64,000 bases of DNA, from NCBI GenBank assembly GCA_025055075.1, contig JANWYV010000004.1, positions 62,001 through 126,000 on the forward strand, in the 5' to 3' direction. The notes under the pieces are model-generated. The model had not been told where the DNA came from. It did not search any database and worked only from the letters and a program-made list of their open reading frames with translations. Below, piece after piece: positions 52,850 to 62,975 of the stretch. Numbering within the stretch: the first letter of the stretch is position 1; every line of letters begins with the position of its first letter. This DNA is from Blastocatellia bacterium. GTDB taxonomy: Bacteria > Acidobacteriota > Blastocatellia > HR10. Made by a program: the position numbers and the translations under genes.

Positions 52850-53488
52850 AGAGGAACGCCCTGGACGAGAGACGAATGGATTCCCACGGATGTAGAAGCG
52901 CCAAAGCCTCTCGCTCCACGGGCCCGCATAGTCTACCCCAACGCGCGGCGTCGCGACGATCTGATCAGGGGCGACCGCATCCCCGCGATCTTCCACATAG
53001 AGCACCGATCCGCATAGATCTATGCCGTTGAACGTTCGATCTATCGCCAGATACCGACAGACCTTGCCGGGCCCATTCGGCATGACCAAGGCATTCTCTA
53101 CTCCGGACACCAGGGGGTCGAGGGCACGGATGAGTACGGCTGCCGGATATCCCTCTCGCTCGGTCACAATGTTGAGGCAATGATGTACGCCGTAGATCAG
53201 GTAGACATAGGCGTATCCCGGGGGTCCGAACATGACGGCCGTCCGCGGAGTGAGTCCACGCCAGGCATGCGACGCGCGATCTTCAGGACCGACGTACGCC
53301 TCCGTTTCAACAATCCGTCCGACGATCGGTCCGTCGGCAGTATGGTGCACGAGGTATTTCCCCAATAGCTCTTGCGCGACCTCCAGTGTCGGCCGAGCAT
53401 AAAAAGCGCGCGGCAATTTTCGCCCTTGTGGGCTCATTCCGCTCACGAACGTCGCCGCCGGGGACATCCGATCTCGATCCGGGCTCAT
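52835..53488 (-). CDS. DNA-3-methyladenine glycosylase (AAG/MPG family)
   Basis: A 217-residue base-excision enzyme. [39 protein letters not shown] (with the catalytic Glu/Tyr region), [20 protein letters not shown] and the [12 protein letters not shown] motif are typical of the human-MPG-like family. It excises alkylated purines and hypoxanthine. The first ATG overlaps the upstream stop (ATGA), although ATGs at codons 8 and 18 could also serve. Its downstream end overlaps the moaD-moaE fusion, so transcripts converge. Confidence 0.92.
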   Translation of the reverse strand: MSPDRDRMSPAATFVSGMSPQGRKLPRAFYARPTLEVAQELLGKYLVHHTADGPIVGRIVETEAYVGPEDRASHAWRGLTPRTAVMFGPPGYAYVYLIYGVHHCLNIVTEREGYPAAVLIRALDPLVSGVENALVMPNGPGKVCRYLAIDRTFNGIDLCGSVLYVEDRGDAVAPDQIVATPRVGVDYAGPWSERLWRFYIRGNPFVSRPGRSSSSRR

Positions 53489-53943
53489 TGTTCGAGCAAT
53501 TGCAATTGATATCGTCCCTTCCCCTCCCGCCGCACGCTGTTGACGCGAATGAAATAGCGTCCCGGATGAGCGAGCGTGCAGCGAATGTGCGCGTGCCCGT
53601 GCTCGCCACTATGGCTGAGGATCTCCACGCCGTTCTCGTCCATGAGGGTCAAATATGGCTGGAATTCCTTCGAGCGAAGATGAATGACAATGCGCTGCCC
53701 GCGATGTCCTCGGAAGACATAGAGATCGTAGTACGAGCCATCGGCCATCTTGCGATCTCCCTCTTCGAGCGCTCCTTCGACGGTCTGTCCCAGACGAATC
53801 GGGGTTTGCGCTCGGCCCTCGTTCATGAAAGCCACCAGCATAAGCCCGAGCGCGATGAACGTTCGCGACCATCCCGGGCAGAAGCGTCGTTCCGACTGGA
53901 ATCTTCGCCCATTCGATTTCCCATCGGGGCCCTCGCGCGTCAT
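53485..53943 (-). CDS. Exported PPC-domain protein
   Basis: A 152-residue protein with a signal segment ([18 protein letters not shown]) and one pre-peptidase C-terminal (PPC) beta-sandwich (about 55-150): [21 protein letters not shown] (split), [16 protein letters not shown] and [24 protein letters not shown] domains usually hang on secreted enzymes; here it stands alone. GGAG nine bases before the ATG sets the start. It lies between another exported protein and aag, overlapping aag by four bases. Confidence 0.78.
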   Translation of the reverse strand: MTREGPDGKSNGRRFQSERRFCPGWSRTFIALGLMLVAFMNEGRAQTPIRLGQTVEGALEEGDRKMADGSYYDLYVFRGHRGQRIVIHLRSKEFQPYLTLMDENGVEILSHSGEHGHAHIRCTLAHPGRYFIRVNSVRREGKGRYQLQLLEQ

Positions 53944-53971
53944 CGGAATGCTCTCCACGCTGATCTTCGGT

Positions 53972-54700
53972 TCACAACCCGCCCGACTTTCGCCCTCCTC
54001 CACCTGAGCGCTGCACTTCTCGTTCGATCCACCGCATGAGTCGCTCCGCCCGATGCCGCACCATGAGGAGCAAATCCTCATCTTGCTCCAGGTCCCGCAG
54101 CAACGGCAATAACTTCTCCGGCTCCCCGAGCCATCCATTCTTCAACTCGGATTCCAACCCACGCAATTGCTTATCGAGATCGAGCGGCCCATGCTGCCGA
54201 GCGAGGGAGATCAAGAAGACACGATATTCCTGCATGGCGATGCCTCGGAGCCGCTGCGCCAACTCCCGCATCTTCTCGTGACGCGTGAGCGTGAACCGCA
54301 CACTGCGCTGGCGATCCCCGTGACGAACCCGAAGGATGACCGTTCCCAAAGACGGCATCTCGCGCTCCGCTCGATAGTCTTCCGTGCTCTCCAAAAAGCG
54401 CAGAGCTTCCAAATCCCTCTTCACCCGCTCCACCGTGCTCGCCAGGAGTTGGAGAGGCAGGACGATTGGTTCCTCGGCTTCTTGTCGCCAGAAGGAGAAA
54501 GTCCCGCGTCCGGTGTCATCGAAGTGAAGCTCGAAACGCATGGGATCGAGCTGCGGGTGCTCAAACGTATACGTGCAGGACCATGACGATCGCGACTCAG
54601 CGCTCTGTCCGAGTCCCACTGTTACACCGAGCCCCAACAGGCCACACGCTATGACCACGCGCCAACGCGCGCATTCTCTCCTCTTCCGGCCTGACCGCAT
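53972..54700 (-). CDS. Exported protein of unknown function
   Basis: A 242-residue protein. An Arg-rich N-terminus and hydrophobic stretch (WRVVIACGLLGLGVTVGLGQ) give a signal peptide. Residues 40-135 look beta-rich (TYTFEHPQLDPMRFELHFDD); the C-terminal 100 residues are helical and charged with a Gly-rich tail. No family recognised. It is 28 bases upstream of the PPC-domain gene and 44 downstream of smc, so it may be part of either transcript. Confidence 0.65.
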   Translation of the reverse strand: MRSGRKRRECARWRVVIACGLLGLGVTVGLGQSAESRSSWSCTYTFEHPQLDPMRFELHFDDTGRGTFSFWRQEAEEPIVLPLQLLASTVERVKRDLEALRFLESTEDYRAEREMPSLGTVILRVRHGDRQRSVRFTLTRHEKMRELAQRLRGIAMQEYRVFLISLARQHGPLDLDKQLRGLESELKNGWLGEPEKLLPLLRDLEQDEDLLLMVRHRAERLMRWIEREVQRSGGGGRKSGGL

Positions 54701-54744
54701 CTCTGCCTCTCTCCTCCCCCGCGATGCCCCAGACGAGCCATCGG

Positions 54745-57700
54745 CTATTGTAATCGAACGGAGACGACCTTGGAAACACCCGGCTCTTCCATCGTCACGC
54801 CGTAGAGGACATCGGCGATCTCCATCGTCCCCTTGTTGTGCGTGATGAGGATGAATTGCGTGCGATGGCTCATTTGAACAATCTGACGCGCGAAGCGGGC
54901 GATGTTCATATCATCCAGCGGCGCGTCCACTTCATCGAGCACGCAGAAGGGGCTCGGCCGATAACGGAAGATCGCCAGGAGCAGCGCCAACGCCGTGAGC
55001 GCTTTTTCCCCTCCGGAGAGGAGCTGAAGATTCTGAAGGCGCTTGCCCGGAGGTTGGGCAAGGATGTCGATGCCGCTCTCCAACACGTTCTCCGCATCGA
55101 GCAGCAGCATCTCGGCACGTCCTCCGCCGAAGAGTTCGCGAAAGACTTCGTCGAAGTGCTCATTGATCGCCTCGAAAGCCGCAAGGAAACGGTGGCGCGC
55201 GCGCCGTCGGATCTCGCGAAGCGCCTCTTCGGTCGAGGCGATCGAGCGCTCGACATCCTCGCGTTGCGCGCGAAGGAAGGCGAGTCGTTCCTCGGCTTGC
55301 TGCAGCTCCTCCACGGCCATGAGATTAATCGGCCCCAGCTCTTCGAGTTTTCGCCGCACCTCGGCAATTCGCGCGCGCACGGCGTGCGCATCACCGGTCG
55401 GTCCCGATTCCTCTCCGATGGAGAGCACTTCGTCCAAGCTTTGCCCGAGTTCGATCTGACAGCTCTCGCTCACGTGGCGGCGCTCCGCCACGAGTTGAGC
55501 GCGCGCGATCTCCTCTTGCTGCAAGCGATCCCGCAGTCGCGATTCTTGCTCGCGCTGTTGCGCCAGGCGCGCTGCCAAAGCATCCACGGCCACGTGCGCT
55601 CCGCTCAAGTGCTCCATCGCGTGGCGCACTTCCGCCTCCGCCCGTTCTCGGGCTTCCTCCAGCTCCCGTTCACGCTGCGTGAGCGCGCGCTGTCGCTCTG
55701 TGCATTGTTCCTGTTCGTGGCGAAGGCTCGCGCGTTCCAGACGTAATTCTTCGAGGCGTCGAAGCAAATGGTGACGTTCTTGCTCCAAGCGCCGCACCTG
55801 ACCATGTATGGCCTGACGCCGCTCCCCCTTCGCCGCCAGCTGGACGCGCAGCGCTGCCATTCGCTCGGCCAGAGCTTCGTTCTGCCGACGCTGCTCGGCC
55901 AACGCCGCTTGGCGAGCGCGGTGCTCCGCTTCGAGGGCGCGAAGGCGCTCTTCGGCCCGCTCTCGCTCAGCGAGCGCATGCGCATATTCCTGCCGCACGC
56001 GTTCTCGTTCTCGTTCGGCCTCCGCGTGCTCGAATTCGATCACTGCCAGATGTTGGCGCGCGCGCGCCAGGTCACGCTCCACTTCCGAAAGGTGTTGCTC
56101 GTGCTCGCGAAGGACGCGCTCGCACTCCTCGAGCGCCGTCTTCCGCTGCGCGCTTTCCTGGAGCCAATATTGAACAGCGCCCTCCAACTCTTGTTGCTCC
56201 CGTCGGACTTCATCAAGTCGCTCGGCCAGCTCCTCGCGGCGGGTGTGGAGGTCGCGAATCTCCCGCTTCACGGCGAGAATGCCCACCGGCTGCTCCCCTC
56301 CTCGGCCGCCAACCAAGAGCGTTCCCCCGCGCACCCATGTCCCTTCTCGCGTCAGGAAGATGCGATTCGGATCCTCTGCGGATCGCCGAATGGCCGTTTC
56401 GAGATCCTGCGCGATCTCAACCCGTTCGCACTCCGGGAAGGCTCGCACGAGTGCGCGCGCCAGAGCTGGCGTCGCCCCCAAAGCTCGGAAGAAGCCATTG
56501 AGCTCCGGAATTTCCTCCATCTCCCCCCGACCATCGGCTGCCTCTCCCTCTTCGAGCACCAGAAAATGCGCCCGTCCAGCTTGAGCAGACTCCAAGATGG
56601 TGAGCGCTGCTTGCGCATCGTCGAGCGAAGGAACGAGGATCGCCTGCAACCGTTCGCCCAAAAATCCTTCGACCATGCGTTCGTCCTCTGGGGCAACGCG
56701 AAGGATATCGGCTAGCGTTCCCAACAGGCGCACGTGACCGTTCTGCCGATGGAACTCGAAAAGGTATTGCACCGCGCGAGAGGCGTAGGCGAATCGTTCG
56801 TCCAATTCAAGGAGCGAGGCCAAGCGATTCTCGACGGCGATCGCTGCCTTCTCAGCCTCGGCTCGTGCCGCGCGCACCTGCTCTTCTTGTTGGCGAACGT
56901 TCTCCAAATGATGCTGCGCTTCCTCGTAGGCCGCTCGAAGCATCTCACCTTCGCGACGCTGCGATTCGAGCGCGCGAAGCAGAGACTCTCGATCCGTGAG
57001 AAGCTGCGCCTCTCGCGCGGCGGCGCGCTCCCGTTCCGTCTCCAGGCGACGAAGCTGCGCCTCCAAACGTCGCGAGGTCTCCAAAAGCTGCTGGCCGACG
57101 TTGTGCCAATGCGCAGCCGTTGCGATGGCCTGCACATGGTGGGCGCGCATTTGCTCTAGCTCTCGCTCGTGCTCGGCCACAAACGCTAAGGCGCGTTCGT
57201 ACTGCGCCTGCTCGCCGCGCATCTCCTCCTCATGCGTGGCGATCTCGCGAATGACCTTCTCCATCTCCTCCGTGAGCCGGGCGATCTCAGCGACAACGAT
57301 CCCCAGACGCTGCTGGACCTCTTCCTCTTCGCGTTCCAAGGCGCGCTCGCGCACGCGAAGGTCTTCCAACTGCGTCTCGCACTGCGCCGCTTGTCCCCTC
57401 ACGCGCTCCAACTCAACCTCGATTTGCGCCAAGCGCTCGCGGGTGGAAGCGATCCGCGCTTCGCGAGCGCGCTCTTCCTGAACGAGCCGTTGCTGCTCGG
57501 CTTCCAAGGTCGCGATCTCCGCCATCACGTCCGCCCGCGCGCGCTCGAGCGCTGCGATCCGCTCATCCGCAGCGGCCAGATCCGCGTCCAGGCGCTGCGC
57601 CTCGAATCGAAAGAGCTGCCGCAAGAGCGCCCGCAGCTCCTCGCGGAGCCGCCGATACCGACGTGCGCGCGCTGCTTGTCGCTTCAAGGTCCCCACCTGA

Positions 57701-58383
57701 CGTTCGACCTCCGCGATGAGATCGTTCAAGCGCACCAGGTTCTGTCGCGCCGATTCCAACCGCAGCTCGGTCGTGCGCTCTCGCAACTTGAGTCGCGTGA
57801 TTCCTGCCGCTTCTTCGATTACTGCCCGACGCTCTGAAGGCTTGGCTTGGATAAGTGCCGTCACCCGATCCTGACCGATCAACGCATAATGTCCAGGCCC
57901 TAGTCCCGTTCCAGCGAACAGATCGTAGATATCGCGCAAACGGACCGGTTGACCATCAATCAAGTATTCGCTCTCGCCGGAACGATACAGGCGTCGGCTG
58001 ATCGTCACCACCGTGCCCGCCGGAATGATCGCTACTGGCCAGGACCGGCGTGACGCCTGTGGCGCTTTGTCCTCCGAGGCTTCTTCCCCCGCCTCCTCTT
58101 CCCGAAGCCGGACTTCCTCCGTCGCCACGAGCGTGAGGGTGACCTCCGCCATCCCCAGAGGAGGGCGTGCGCGCGTGCCTTGAAAAATCACGTCCTCCAT
58201 GCGCGTCCCGCGGAGAGATCGCGCGCTCTGCTCCCCGAGTACCCACGCGATGGCATCGGCGATGTTACTCTTGCCGCATCCGTTTGGTCCCACGATCGCC
58301 GTGATCGCGTTCGGGAAGGTCAGCTCCGTCAAATCGCAGAAGGACTTGAACCCATGCAGTTCGATCCGTTCCAATCTCCACAT
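54745..58383 (-). CDS. smc: Chromosome segregation protein SMC
   Basis: A 1212-residue SMC ATPase. It begins RLERIELHGFKSFCDLTELTF (split) and has Walker A GPNGCGKSNIADAIAWVLGE. Long coiled coils (Arg/Glu-rich) flank a hinge at about 550-690 (LGTLADILRVAPEDERMVEGFL, split), and the C-terminal head has LSGGEKALTALALLLAIF and FCVLDEVDAPLDD (signature and Walker B). It organises and segregates chromosomes, normally with ScpAB, which are not in the window. The ATG at 58383 matches the family start; the open frame further upstream contains its promoter and must be non-coding. Confidence 0.96.
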   Translation of the reverse strand: MWRLERIELHGFKSFCDLTELTFPNAITAIVGPNGCGKSNIADAIAWVLGEQSARSLRGTRMEDVIFQGTRARPPLGMAEVTLTLVATEEVRLREEEAGEEASEDKAPQASRRSWPVAIIPAGTVVTISRRLYRSGESEYLIDGQPVRLRDIYDLFAGTGLGPGHYALIGQDRVTALIQAKPSERRAVIEEAAGITRLKLRERTTELRLESARQNLVRLNDLIAEVERQVGTLKRQAARARRYRRLREELRALLRQLFRFEAQRLDADLAAADERIAALERARADVMAEIATLEAEQQRLVQEERAREARIASTRERLAQIEVELERVRGQAAQCETQLEDLRVRERALEREEEEVQQRLGIVVAEIARLTEEMEKVIREIATHEEEMRGEQAQYERALAFVAEHERELEQMRAHHVQAIATAAHWHNVGQQLLETSRRLEAQLRRLETERERAAAREAQLLTDRESLLRALESQRREGEMLRAAYEEAQHHLENVRQQEEQVRAARAEAEKAAIAVENRLASLLELDERFAYASRAVQYLFEFHRQNGHVRLLGTLADILRVAPEDERMVEGFLGERLQAILVPSLDDAQAALTILESAQAGRAHFLVLEEGEAADGRGEMEEIPELNGFFRALGATPALARALVRAFPECERVEIAQDLETAIRRSAEDPNRIFLTREGTWVRGGTLLVGGRGGEQPVGILAVKREIRDLHTRREELAERLDEVRREQQELEGAVQYWLQESAQRKTALEECERVLREHEQHLSEVERDLARARQHLAVIEFEHAEAERERERVRQEYAHALAERERAEERLRALEAEHRARQAALAEQRRQNEALAERMAALRVQLAAKGERRQAIHGQVRRLEQERHHLLRRLEELRLERASLRHEQEQCTERQRALTQRERELEEARERAEAEVRHAMEHLSGAHVAVDALAARLAQQREQESRLRDRLQQEEIARAQLVAERRHVSESCQIELGQSLDEVLSIGEESGPTGDAHAVRARIAEVRRKLEELGPINLMAVEELQQAEERLAFLRAQREDVERSIASTEEALREIRRRARHRFLAAFEAINEHFDEVFRELFGGGRAEMLLLDAENVLESGIDILAQPPGKRLQNLQLLSGGEKALTALALLLAIFRYRPSPFCVLDEVDAPLDDMNIARFARQIVQMSHRTQFILITHNKGTMEIADVLYGVTMEEPGVSKVVSVRLQ

Positions 58384-58432
58384 CGTCCCGGCCAGATGCA
58401 CAAGATGTGCGATACCATCTCCTGCGAGCCAC

Positions 58433-58461
58433 AATATAGTGGAGTCAAAGGGGATTGTCAA
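58433..58461 (-). promoter_or_regulatory. Sigma-70 promoter of smc
   Basis: A perfect TTGACA (58456-58461) and TATATT (58433-58438) with a 17-base spacer on the minus strand, overlapping the end of bioY. The start would be near 58426, 43 bases before the smc ATG. Confidence 0.75.
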
Positions 58462-59057
58462 AAGGTTCTCCCGATCGAGCGACCAAGGACTCTCCAGGCG
58501 ATGGGGAGGAATCCGGCCGCCAGGAGGATCTTCAGCAGATCGCCGAGCAGAAAGGGCCAAACTCCAAGCGCCAAAGCGCGCTCCGGAGACGCGAATCGGA
58601 GGAGCCCCAAAAGTCCGGTGAGATAAATGACCATTTGCCCGATCGCCATCGCGGCTACCGCCGTCGCCCATCGGCGATCCCAGCCGCGTTCAGCTAGGGC
58701 ACCCGTCACATAGGCGGCGAGGACGAATCCCAAGAGATACCCTCCCGTCGGTCCCATGAGGTGAGCCAGGCCGCCGCGTCCTCCGGCGAAAACGGGCCAC
58801 CCCATAGCCCCCTCTCCCAGATAGAGGAGTATCGCCAACGCGCCCAGACGACGTCCGAGCACCATCCCCCCTAACAGGACGATCGCCGTCTGCGCCGTGA
58901 TCGGCACGGGCGTGAACGGCAGCGGAATCGCCCATTGCGCCGAGAGCGCGACCAAGAAGCTGAAGCCCACGACGGCGAGAATCCGGCTGAGCCAAGCGCT
59001 TTCGGCCACGAGATATTCCAACAACGTCCGTCTCTGGACGAGCGCTTTCATCGTCAT
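58458..59057 (-). CDS. bioY: Biotin transporter substrate-binding membrane component BioY
   Basis: A 199-residue membrane protein with about six hydrophobic segments. [24 protein letters not shown] and [24 protein letters not shown] (both split here for length) are BioY signatures. It is the S-component for biotin uptake, alone or with an ECF module, which I do not see nearby. The stop lies beneath the smc promoter. It overlaps the DnaJ-like gene stop by four bases, an odd pairing for a vitamin transporter. No BirA operator was seen upstream. Confidence 0.92.
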   Translation of the reverse strand: MTMKALVQRRTLLEYLVAESAWLSRILAVVGFSFLVALSAQWAIPLPFTPVPITAQTAIVLLGGMVLGRRLGALAILLYLGEGAMGWPVFAGGRGGLAHLMGPTGGYLLGFVLAAYVTGALAERGWDRRWATAVAAMAIGQMVIYLTGLLGLLRFASPERALALGVWPFLLGDLLKILLAAGFLPIAWRVLGRSIGRTF

Positions 59058-59839
59058 TCTCCCCCTCCTTCATTCCATCGCGAATCGGACAACCGCTCGC
59101 TGAGCGCGCGCAGTTGCATAATGATAAGGACAGCGATCGGCGGAAGCAAGATCAGATTGATGAGCCCATAGCTCAGCAGCAACCGTCCGTTGACTTGCAC
59201 GAGAGCGTATCGGATGAGTGATCCGAGCACCAGCGCCAGAAGATACCCCCCGGCGAGGAACGCCAGTGCTGCCGTGCGCGAGAACGGCTTCCCCCGCGTC
59301 TCTTCCTCGATGCGCCAAAACGACGGCGTCATATCGTCCGGATAGGTGTAGTAGTCTAAACACACCATGACGTCGCGCACCAATTCCCACATTCCCATGC
59401 CAAACAGGCCAAGACAGATTGCCTTTCCCACCGGGCCGAGCATCTCGAAGATCGGCGGTCGGAACAGGGCCACGAGAAATGCGGAAGCGAAAAGGGAGAC
59501 GACGAGCATCACCGCCGTCTGACGAACCGCCGTCTCCTCGTGTTCGCGTCGAAGCAGCTCCTCAACGATGACCTTCAAGCGCTCGTGCAGGACAGCCGCA
59601 CGCTCTCGCTGACGCAAATATTCCTCGTAATCTGCGAGCAATCCCCGATCGTAGAGGTCGCGCAGCCGCCGATTGCTCAAGACCTTGTACGCTTCCGTGA
59701 TCCGCGCGAAATCTTCCGCCGCCGTCGGCGAGGGGTTCACATCCGGGTGATAGCGCTTGGCCAAGCGACGGTACGCGGCCTTGATCTCCCGTTCGCTCGC
59801 TTGACGCGAGACGCCCAAGATCTCATAGAGATCGGCCAT
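59054..59839 (-). CDS. Membrane-anchored J-domain protein
   Basis: A 261-residue protein. Residues 1-65 are a DnaJ domain ([24 protein letters not shown], then [10 protein letters not shown] with the invariant HPD). A coiled-coil-like Arg/Glu-rich linker follows ([15 protein letters not shown]) and four hydrophobic segments (about 105-245). The zinc-finger and C-terminal peptide domains of true DnaJ are missing. It should recruit a DnaK partner to the membrane. The stop overlaps the bioY start. The 136-base gap to the epimerase gene holds no gene that I can support with confidence. Confidence 0.88.
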   Translation of the reverse strand: MADLYEILGVSRQASEREIKAAYRRLAKRYHPDVNPSPTAAEDFARITEAYKVLSNRRLRDLYDRGLLADYEEYLRQRERAAVLHERLKVIVEELLRREHEETAVRQTAVMLVVSLFASAFLVALFRPPIFEMLGPVGKAICLGLFGMGMWELVRDVMVCLDYYTYPDDMTPSFWRIEEETRGKPFSRTAALAFLAGGYLLALVLGSLIRYALVQVNGRLLLSYGLINLILLPPIAVLIIMQLRALSERLSDSRWNEGGGE

Positions 59840-59975
59840 CGGTTTAACTCCGCGACATTACGCCGCGCGGATCGCTTCCACCAACTCATGAGGCGAGAAG
59901 CGACTGCTCGGAACGGATTCGCCACCGGCGTCCTGACGTTCGTCAAATACGCATGCATGGCCCTGCCCCCCTCAC

Positions 59976-60986
59976 TCATACGGCTGTCATCCGTCGCCAA
60001 CGTTCGATAAGCTGCAGCTCTTCGGCCCGATGAAAATAATTCTCTGGTGGCGGTCCCTGATACTCGCGCTCAAACCATTCGATGCTCGCGCGCATCCACT
60101 CGCGCCACGGGGTGGACCGCCACCCCAGCTCCCATTGCGCTTTCGAGATGTCCAGGATCCACGAGCGGGAAGCCGAATACGGAGAGAACGCGGGAGCGAT
60201 CCCCTGCGCGCGCAGCCATTGGAGAGGAATGTCTACCGTCTCGACCCTGGTCTCCAAAATCTCGGCCGAGAGTTTGACGAACTCGCGCACCGAGACGATC
60301 TCCTCCTGAGCGAAGTTATACACGTGTCCGATGCTCCGCTCCTCCTCCAGGAGTCGAAGGAATGCCCGCACGACGTCTCCCGAAAAGATGAAGCGACAAT
60401 CCGTGCGCCCGCCATCGGGAAGGATGAGCGGCGCGTGATCCTTCAGGCGCACCCAGTAGCTGTACGCTCGCAACGTATGATCGCGAGGGCCGATGACAAC
60501 GGGCAGGCGGAGGATCGTGACGGGGAATCCCTGCTCTCGATACGCCCGCTGCAGGACCCGCTCGGCCTCCAATTTCCCGAATCCATAGGCCAATCGCGGA
60601 TCCCCGCGAGCTTGTGCTCGCTCGGGAAGCCGCTCCGTATCGTCCTCGCGATAGGGATTCATTACCCCCTCGAGACAGGAATATACGGCCGCCGTACTCG
60701 TGAAGAGGAAGCGCCTTGTCCGCCCAGCGAAGACTTCGATGGCGAGACGACTGTCTTCGGCCGTGAAGCCGATGTTATCTATGACGACATCCCAGGTCCT
60801 CGTGCCTACGGCCTCTCGGAGCGCAGTGGCCTGTTGCCGATCTCCCGCGAGTCGCTCGACCGAAGGCGGCAATGACGCTGGCGTGCGCCCGCGCGTCAAT
60901 ATCGTCACCTGATGGCCTTCCTCCACCAGCCGATGAACCAGTTGCAGACCGAAAAATCGCGTTCCGCCGAGGACCAAAATTCGCAT
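59976..60986 (-). CDS. NAD-dependent epimerase/dehydratase (extended SDR)
   Basis: A 336-residue SDR protein. MRILVLGGTRFFGLQLVHRL holds the cofactor loop, a variant GGTxFxG of the atypical SDR group. The catalytic Tyr-Lys pair is in LAYGFGKLEAERVL (YxxxK), and LRLPVVIGPRDHTLRAYSY follows. It resembles the chloroplast CSP41/3-beta-HSD-like group that acts on nucleotide sugars or RNA. The substrate is not readable. It stands between an unknown basic protein and the DnaJ-like gene on the same strand. Confidence 0.85.
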   Translation of the reverse strand: MRILVLGGTRFFGLQLVHRLVEEGHQVTILTRGRTPASLPPSVERLAGDRQQATALREAVGTRTWDVVIDNIGFTAEDSRLAIEVFAGRTRRFLFTSTAAVYSCLEGVMNPYREDDTERLPERAQARGDPRLAYGFGKLEAERVLQRAYREQGFPVTILRLPVVIGPRDHTLRAYSYWVRLKDHAPLILPDGGRTDCRFIFSGDVVRAFLRLLEEERSIGHVYNFAQEEIVSVREFVKLSAEILETRVETVDIPLQWLRAQGIAPAFSPYSASRSWILDISKAQWELGWRSTPWREWMRASIEWFEREYQGPPPENYFHRAEELQLIERWRRMTAV

Positions 60987-61044
60987 GGACCTTCCCTCAC
61001 GAGAGCATTCTTCGGAGGCGCGACGAGACCACTTCCTCAGGCGC

Positions 61045-61404
61045 TCAGCTCTTCTTCGCCGCTTTCAACCGCTTGATCCGCTCAGCCGCTTTCGGATCGG
61101 CGTAGATGAGGATGGCTCGAAACTGGCTGTTGGTGATCGGTCCAAGGGCATAATAGATGCCTGCCTTCCCATACTGCTTCATGAATTCCTCGACCATGGC
61201 ATGGGGATTCTGCCCATTTCGGAAGCGCAAGCGCGCGACGAGCACCTTCCCCTCGCGCTGTTCCGGAGAGACGAGCAAGCGCCCGCTGGCCAGCCGCTCG
61301 CGACGACGCTGTCGCCATCGCCGCTTCTGCTCTTGATACTTCTCTGGATTCGCTCGAATCCACGCCTTCTTCATCTCGCGCCTCGTTTTCGCCACCGTCG
61401 CCAT
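61045..61404 (-). CDS. Basic protein of unknown function
   Basis: A 119-residue protein. The first 45 residues are strongly basic and helical (KKAWIRANPEKYQEQKRRW, then RQRRRERLASGRLL); the rest has alternating segments (VLVARLRFRNGQNPHAMVEE, YALGPITNSQFRAILIYADP) and a Lys-rich C-terminus. The pattern suggests a nucleic-acid-binding or ribosome-associated protein, but no family is recognised. A very good AGGAGGT lies directly before the ATG. It is 49 bases after the pepA stop. Confidence 0.65.
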   Translation of the reverse strand: MATVAKTRREMKKAWIRANPEKYQEQKRRWRQRRRERLASGRLLVSPEQREGKVLVARLRFRNGQNPHAMVEEFMKQYGKAGIYYALGPITNSQFRAILIYADPKAAERIKRLKAAKKS

Positions 61405-61453
61405 ACCTCCTCTCCTCCCACGCTCCTAATTATTGCCCAAGGGAACCCGTTCG

Positions 61454-62974
61454 TCACGAACGCTCGGACGACTCCCTCTCGGCCTCTTGGCAGACGAAGT
61501 GCGCGAGCGTCCGCACGCCCATGCCCGTCGGTCCGCTCGCCAAATAGGGCTTGTTCTCCTCAAGCCACGCCGTTCCCGCAATATCCAAGTGCGCCCACGG
61601 CGTTTCCTCGGCGAACTCCTTCAAGAAATACGCCGCCGTGATGGCCCCGGCCTTGCGCCCGCCGACGTTCTTGATATCGGCGATCTGGCTCTTGAGCTGT
61701 TCCCGATATTCGGGATCCAGTGGCAGAGGCCAGAGTTTCTCGCCCGCCTCGCGTCCGGCCGCGATCACCCGATCGACGAGCGACTGATCGTTGCCAAAGA
61801 TAGCCGCGTAGACGGAGCCCAGAGCGACGATGCACGCGCCCGTGAGCGTCGCCAGATCAACGATCGTCTGCGCGCCGAGCTGACGCGCGTAAGTAATGGC
61901 GTCGGCTAAGATGAGCCGCCCCTCCGCATCGGTGTCGATCACCTCGACCGTCTTGCCGCTCATCGTGCGAACGACGTCGCCCGGCTTCTGCGCGCGTCCG
62001 CTGGGCATGTTCTCGGTAGCGGGCACAAGTCCCAGCACTTTGATCTTCGGCCGCAATTGCGCGATCGCTCGCAACGCGCCGAGCACGGCCGCGCCGCCGG
62101 CCATATCGTATTTCATCTGCTCCATCCCGGCGGCTGGTTTGAGCGAGATGCCTCCGGAATCGAACGTGATCCCCTTGCCGAGCAGAGCGATCGTCGGCAA
62201 GCGACTCAAGAACGCCTCATCCCCCTCAGGGATGTAGCGCAGCACGATCAAGCGCGCCGGTTCATCGCTCCCCCGCGCGACGCCCAGGAACGCTCCCATG
62301 CCCAGCTCTTTTATCCGCGCTTCATCGAGCACTTCAATATCCAATCCGTACCGCGCGGCCATATCTTCGGCCCGGCGCGCCATCTCCACGGGAGTGAGGA
62401 CACTCGCTGGCTCATTGACGAGATTCCGCGCGAAATTCGTCGCTTTGGCCAGGATCATGCCGCGCTCGATCCCGCGTTGGATCTCGATCTCCGATTCTCC
62501 CTCGGCCACCAGACGCACTTCCTCGATCGTTCGCTCCTCCTTCTCCTGCGTCTTGTAAGTGCCCGGATCGAAGAGGCCCAACAGGACGCCTTCGACGGCC
62601 GCCTGCGCGCTCTTACTCAGATCGAGCGTGGATCGGCGCAGCAGCGCCATGGAGCGTATACCCCGCTGGCGCAAGAAACGGGCGGCTGTGCCGGCCACCT
62701 GGCGAATCGTATCGAAGGTGAACTCGGAACGTTTCCCTGCGCCGACGAAGAGGACGCGCGAGGCCGCCAGTGCACCCATCGTCGGCACGTAGAGCGTCTC
62801 GCCGAATTTCCCCTTCACTTCGCCAGCGGTCAAAGCGGCGGCGAGTACACCGCGTAATCGTTGATCCAGCTCGCGAAGGAGCGCCTCTTCAAGACCTTCT
62901 CCCTCAAAGAGGCTGATGCACAATGCCTCTACGTCCACCTCGTGGAATTTCCGAAAGTCCGGCTTGATGCGCAT
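61454..62974 (-). CDS. pepA: Leucyl aminopeptidase (M17, PepA)
   Basis: A 506-residue M17 aminopeptidase. The N-terminal domain runs to about 170. The catalytic domain contains GKGITFDSGGISLKPAAGME with active-site Lys and Asp, YDMAGGAAVLGAL, and VIDTDAEGRLILADAI, in which the family NTDAEGRL has Asn to Asp; all metal-binding Asp/Glu residues are present. It removes N-terminal residues from peptides in the cytoplasm as a hexamer. AGGAGGT precedes the ATG, and only one base separates it from smpB, so they share a transcript. Confidence 0.95.
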   Translation of the reverse strand: MRIKPDFRKFHEVDVEALCISLFEGEGLEEALLRELDQRLRGVLAAALTAGEVKGKFGETLYVPTMGALAASRVLFVGAGKRSEFTFDTIRQVAGTAARFLRQRGIRSMALLRRSTLDLSKSAQAAVEGVLLGLFDPGTYKTQEKEERTIEEVRLVAEGESEIEIQRGIERGMILAKATNFARNLVNEPASVLTPVEMARRAEDMAARYGLDIEVLDEARIKELGMGAFLGVARGSDEPARLIVLRYIPEGDEAFLSRLPTIALLGKGITFDSGGISLKPAAGMEQMKYDMAGGAAVLGALRAIAQLRPKIKVLGLVPATENMPSGRAQKPGDVVRTMSGKTVEVIDTDAEGRLILADAITYARQLGAQTIVDLATLTGACIVALGSVYAAIFGNDQSLVDRVIAAGREAGEKLWPLPLDPEYREQLKSQIADIKNVGGRKAGAITAAYFLKEFAEETPWAHLDIAGTAWLEENKPYLASGPTGMGVRTLAHFVCQEAERESSERS

Positions 62975-62975
62975 A

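Noticed and set aside
59840-60000. A short minus-strand frame running from the epimerase end into the DnaJ-like gene
   Set aside because: It starts inside the epimerase gene's 3' end and overlaps the DnaJ gene out of frame; no conserved pattern, although a small protein cannot be fully excluded.
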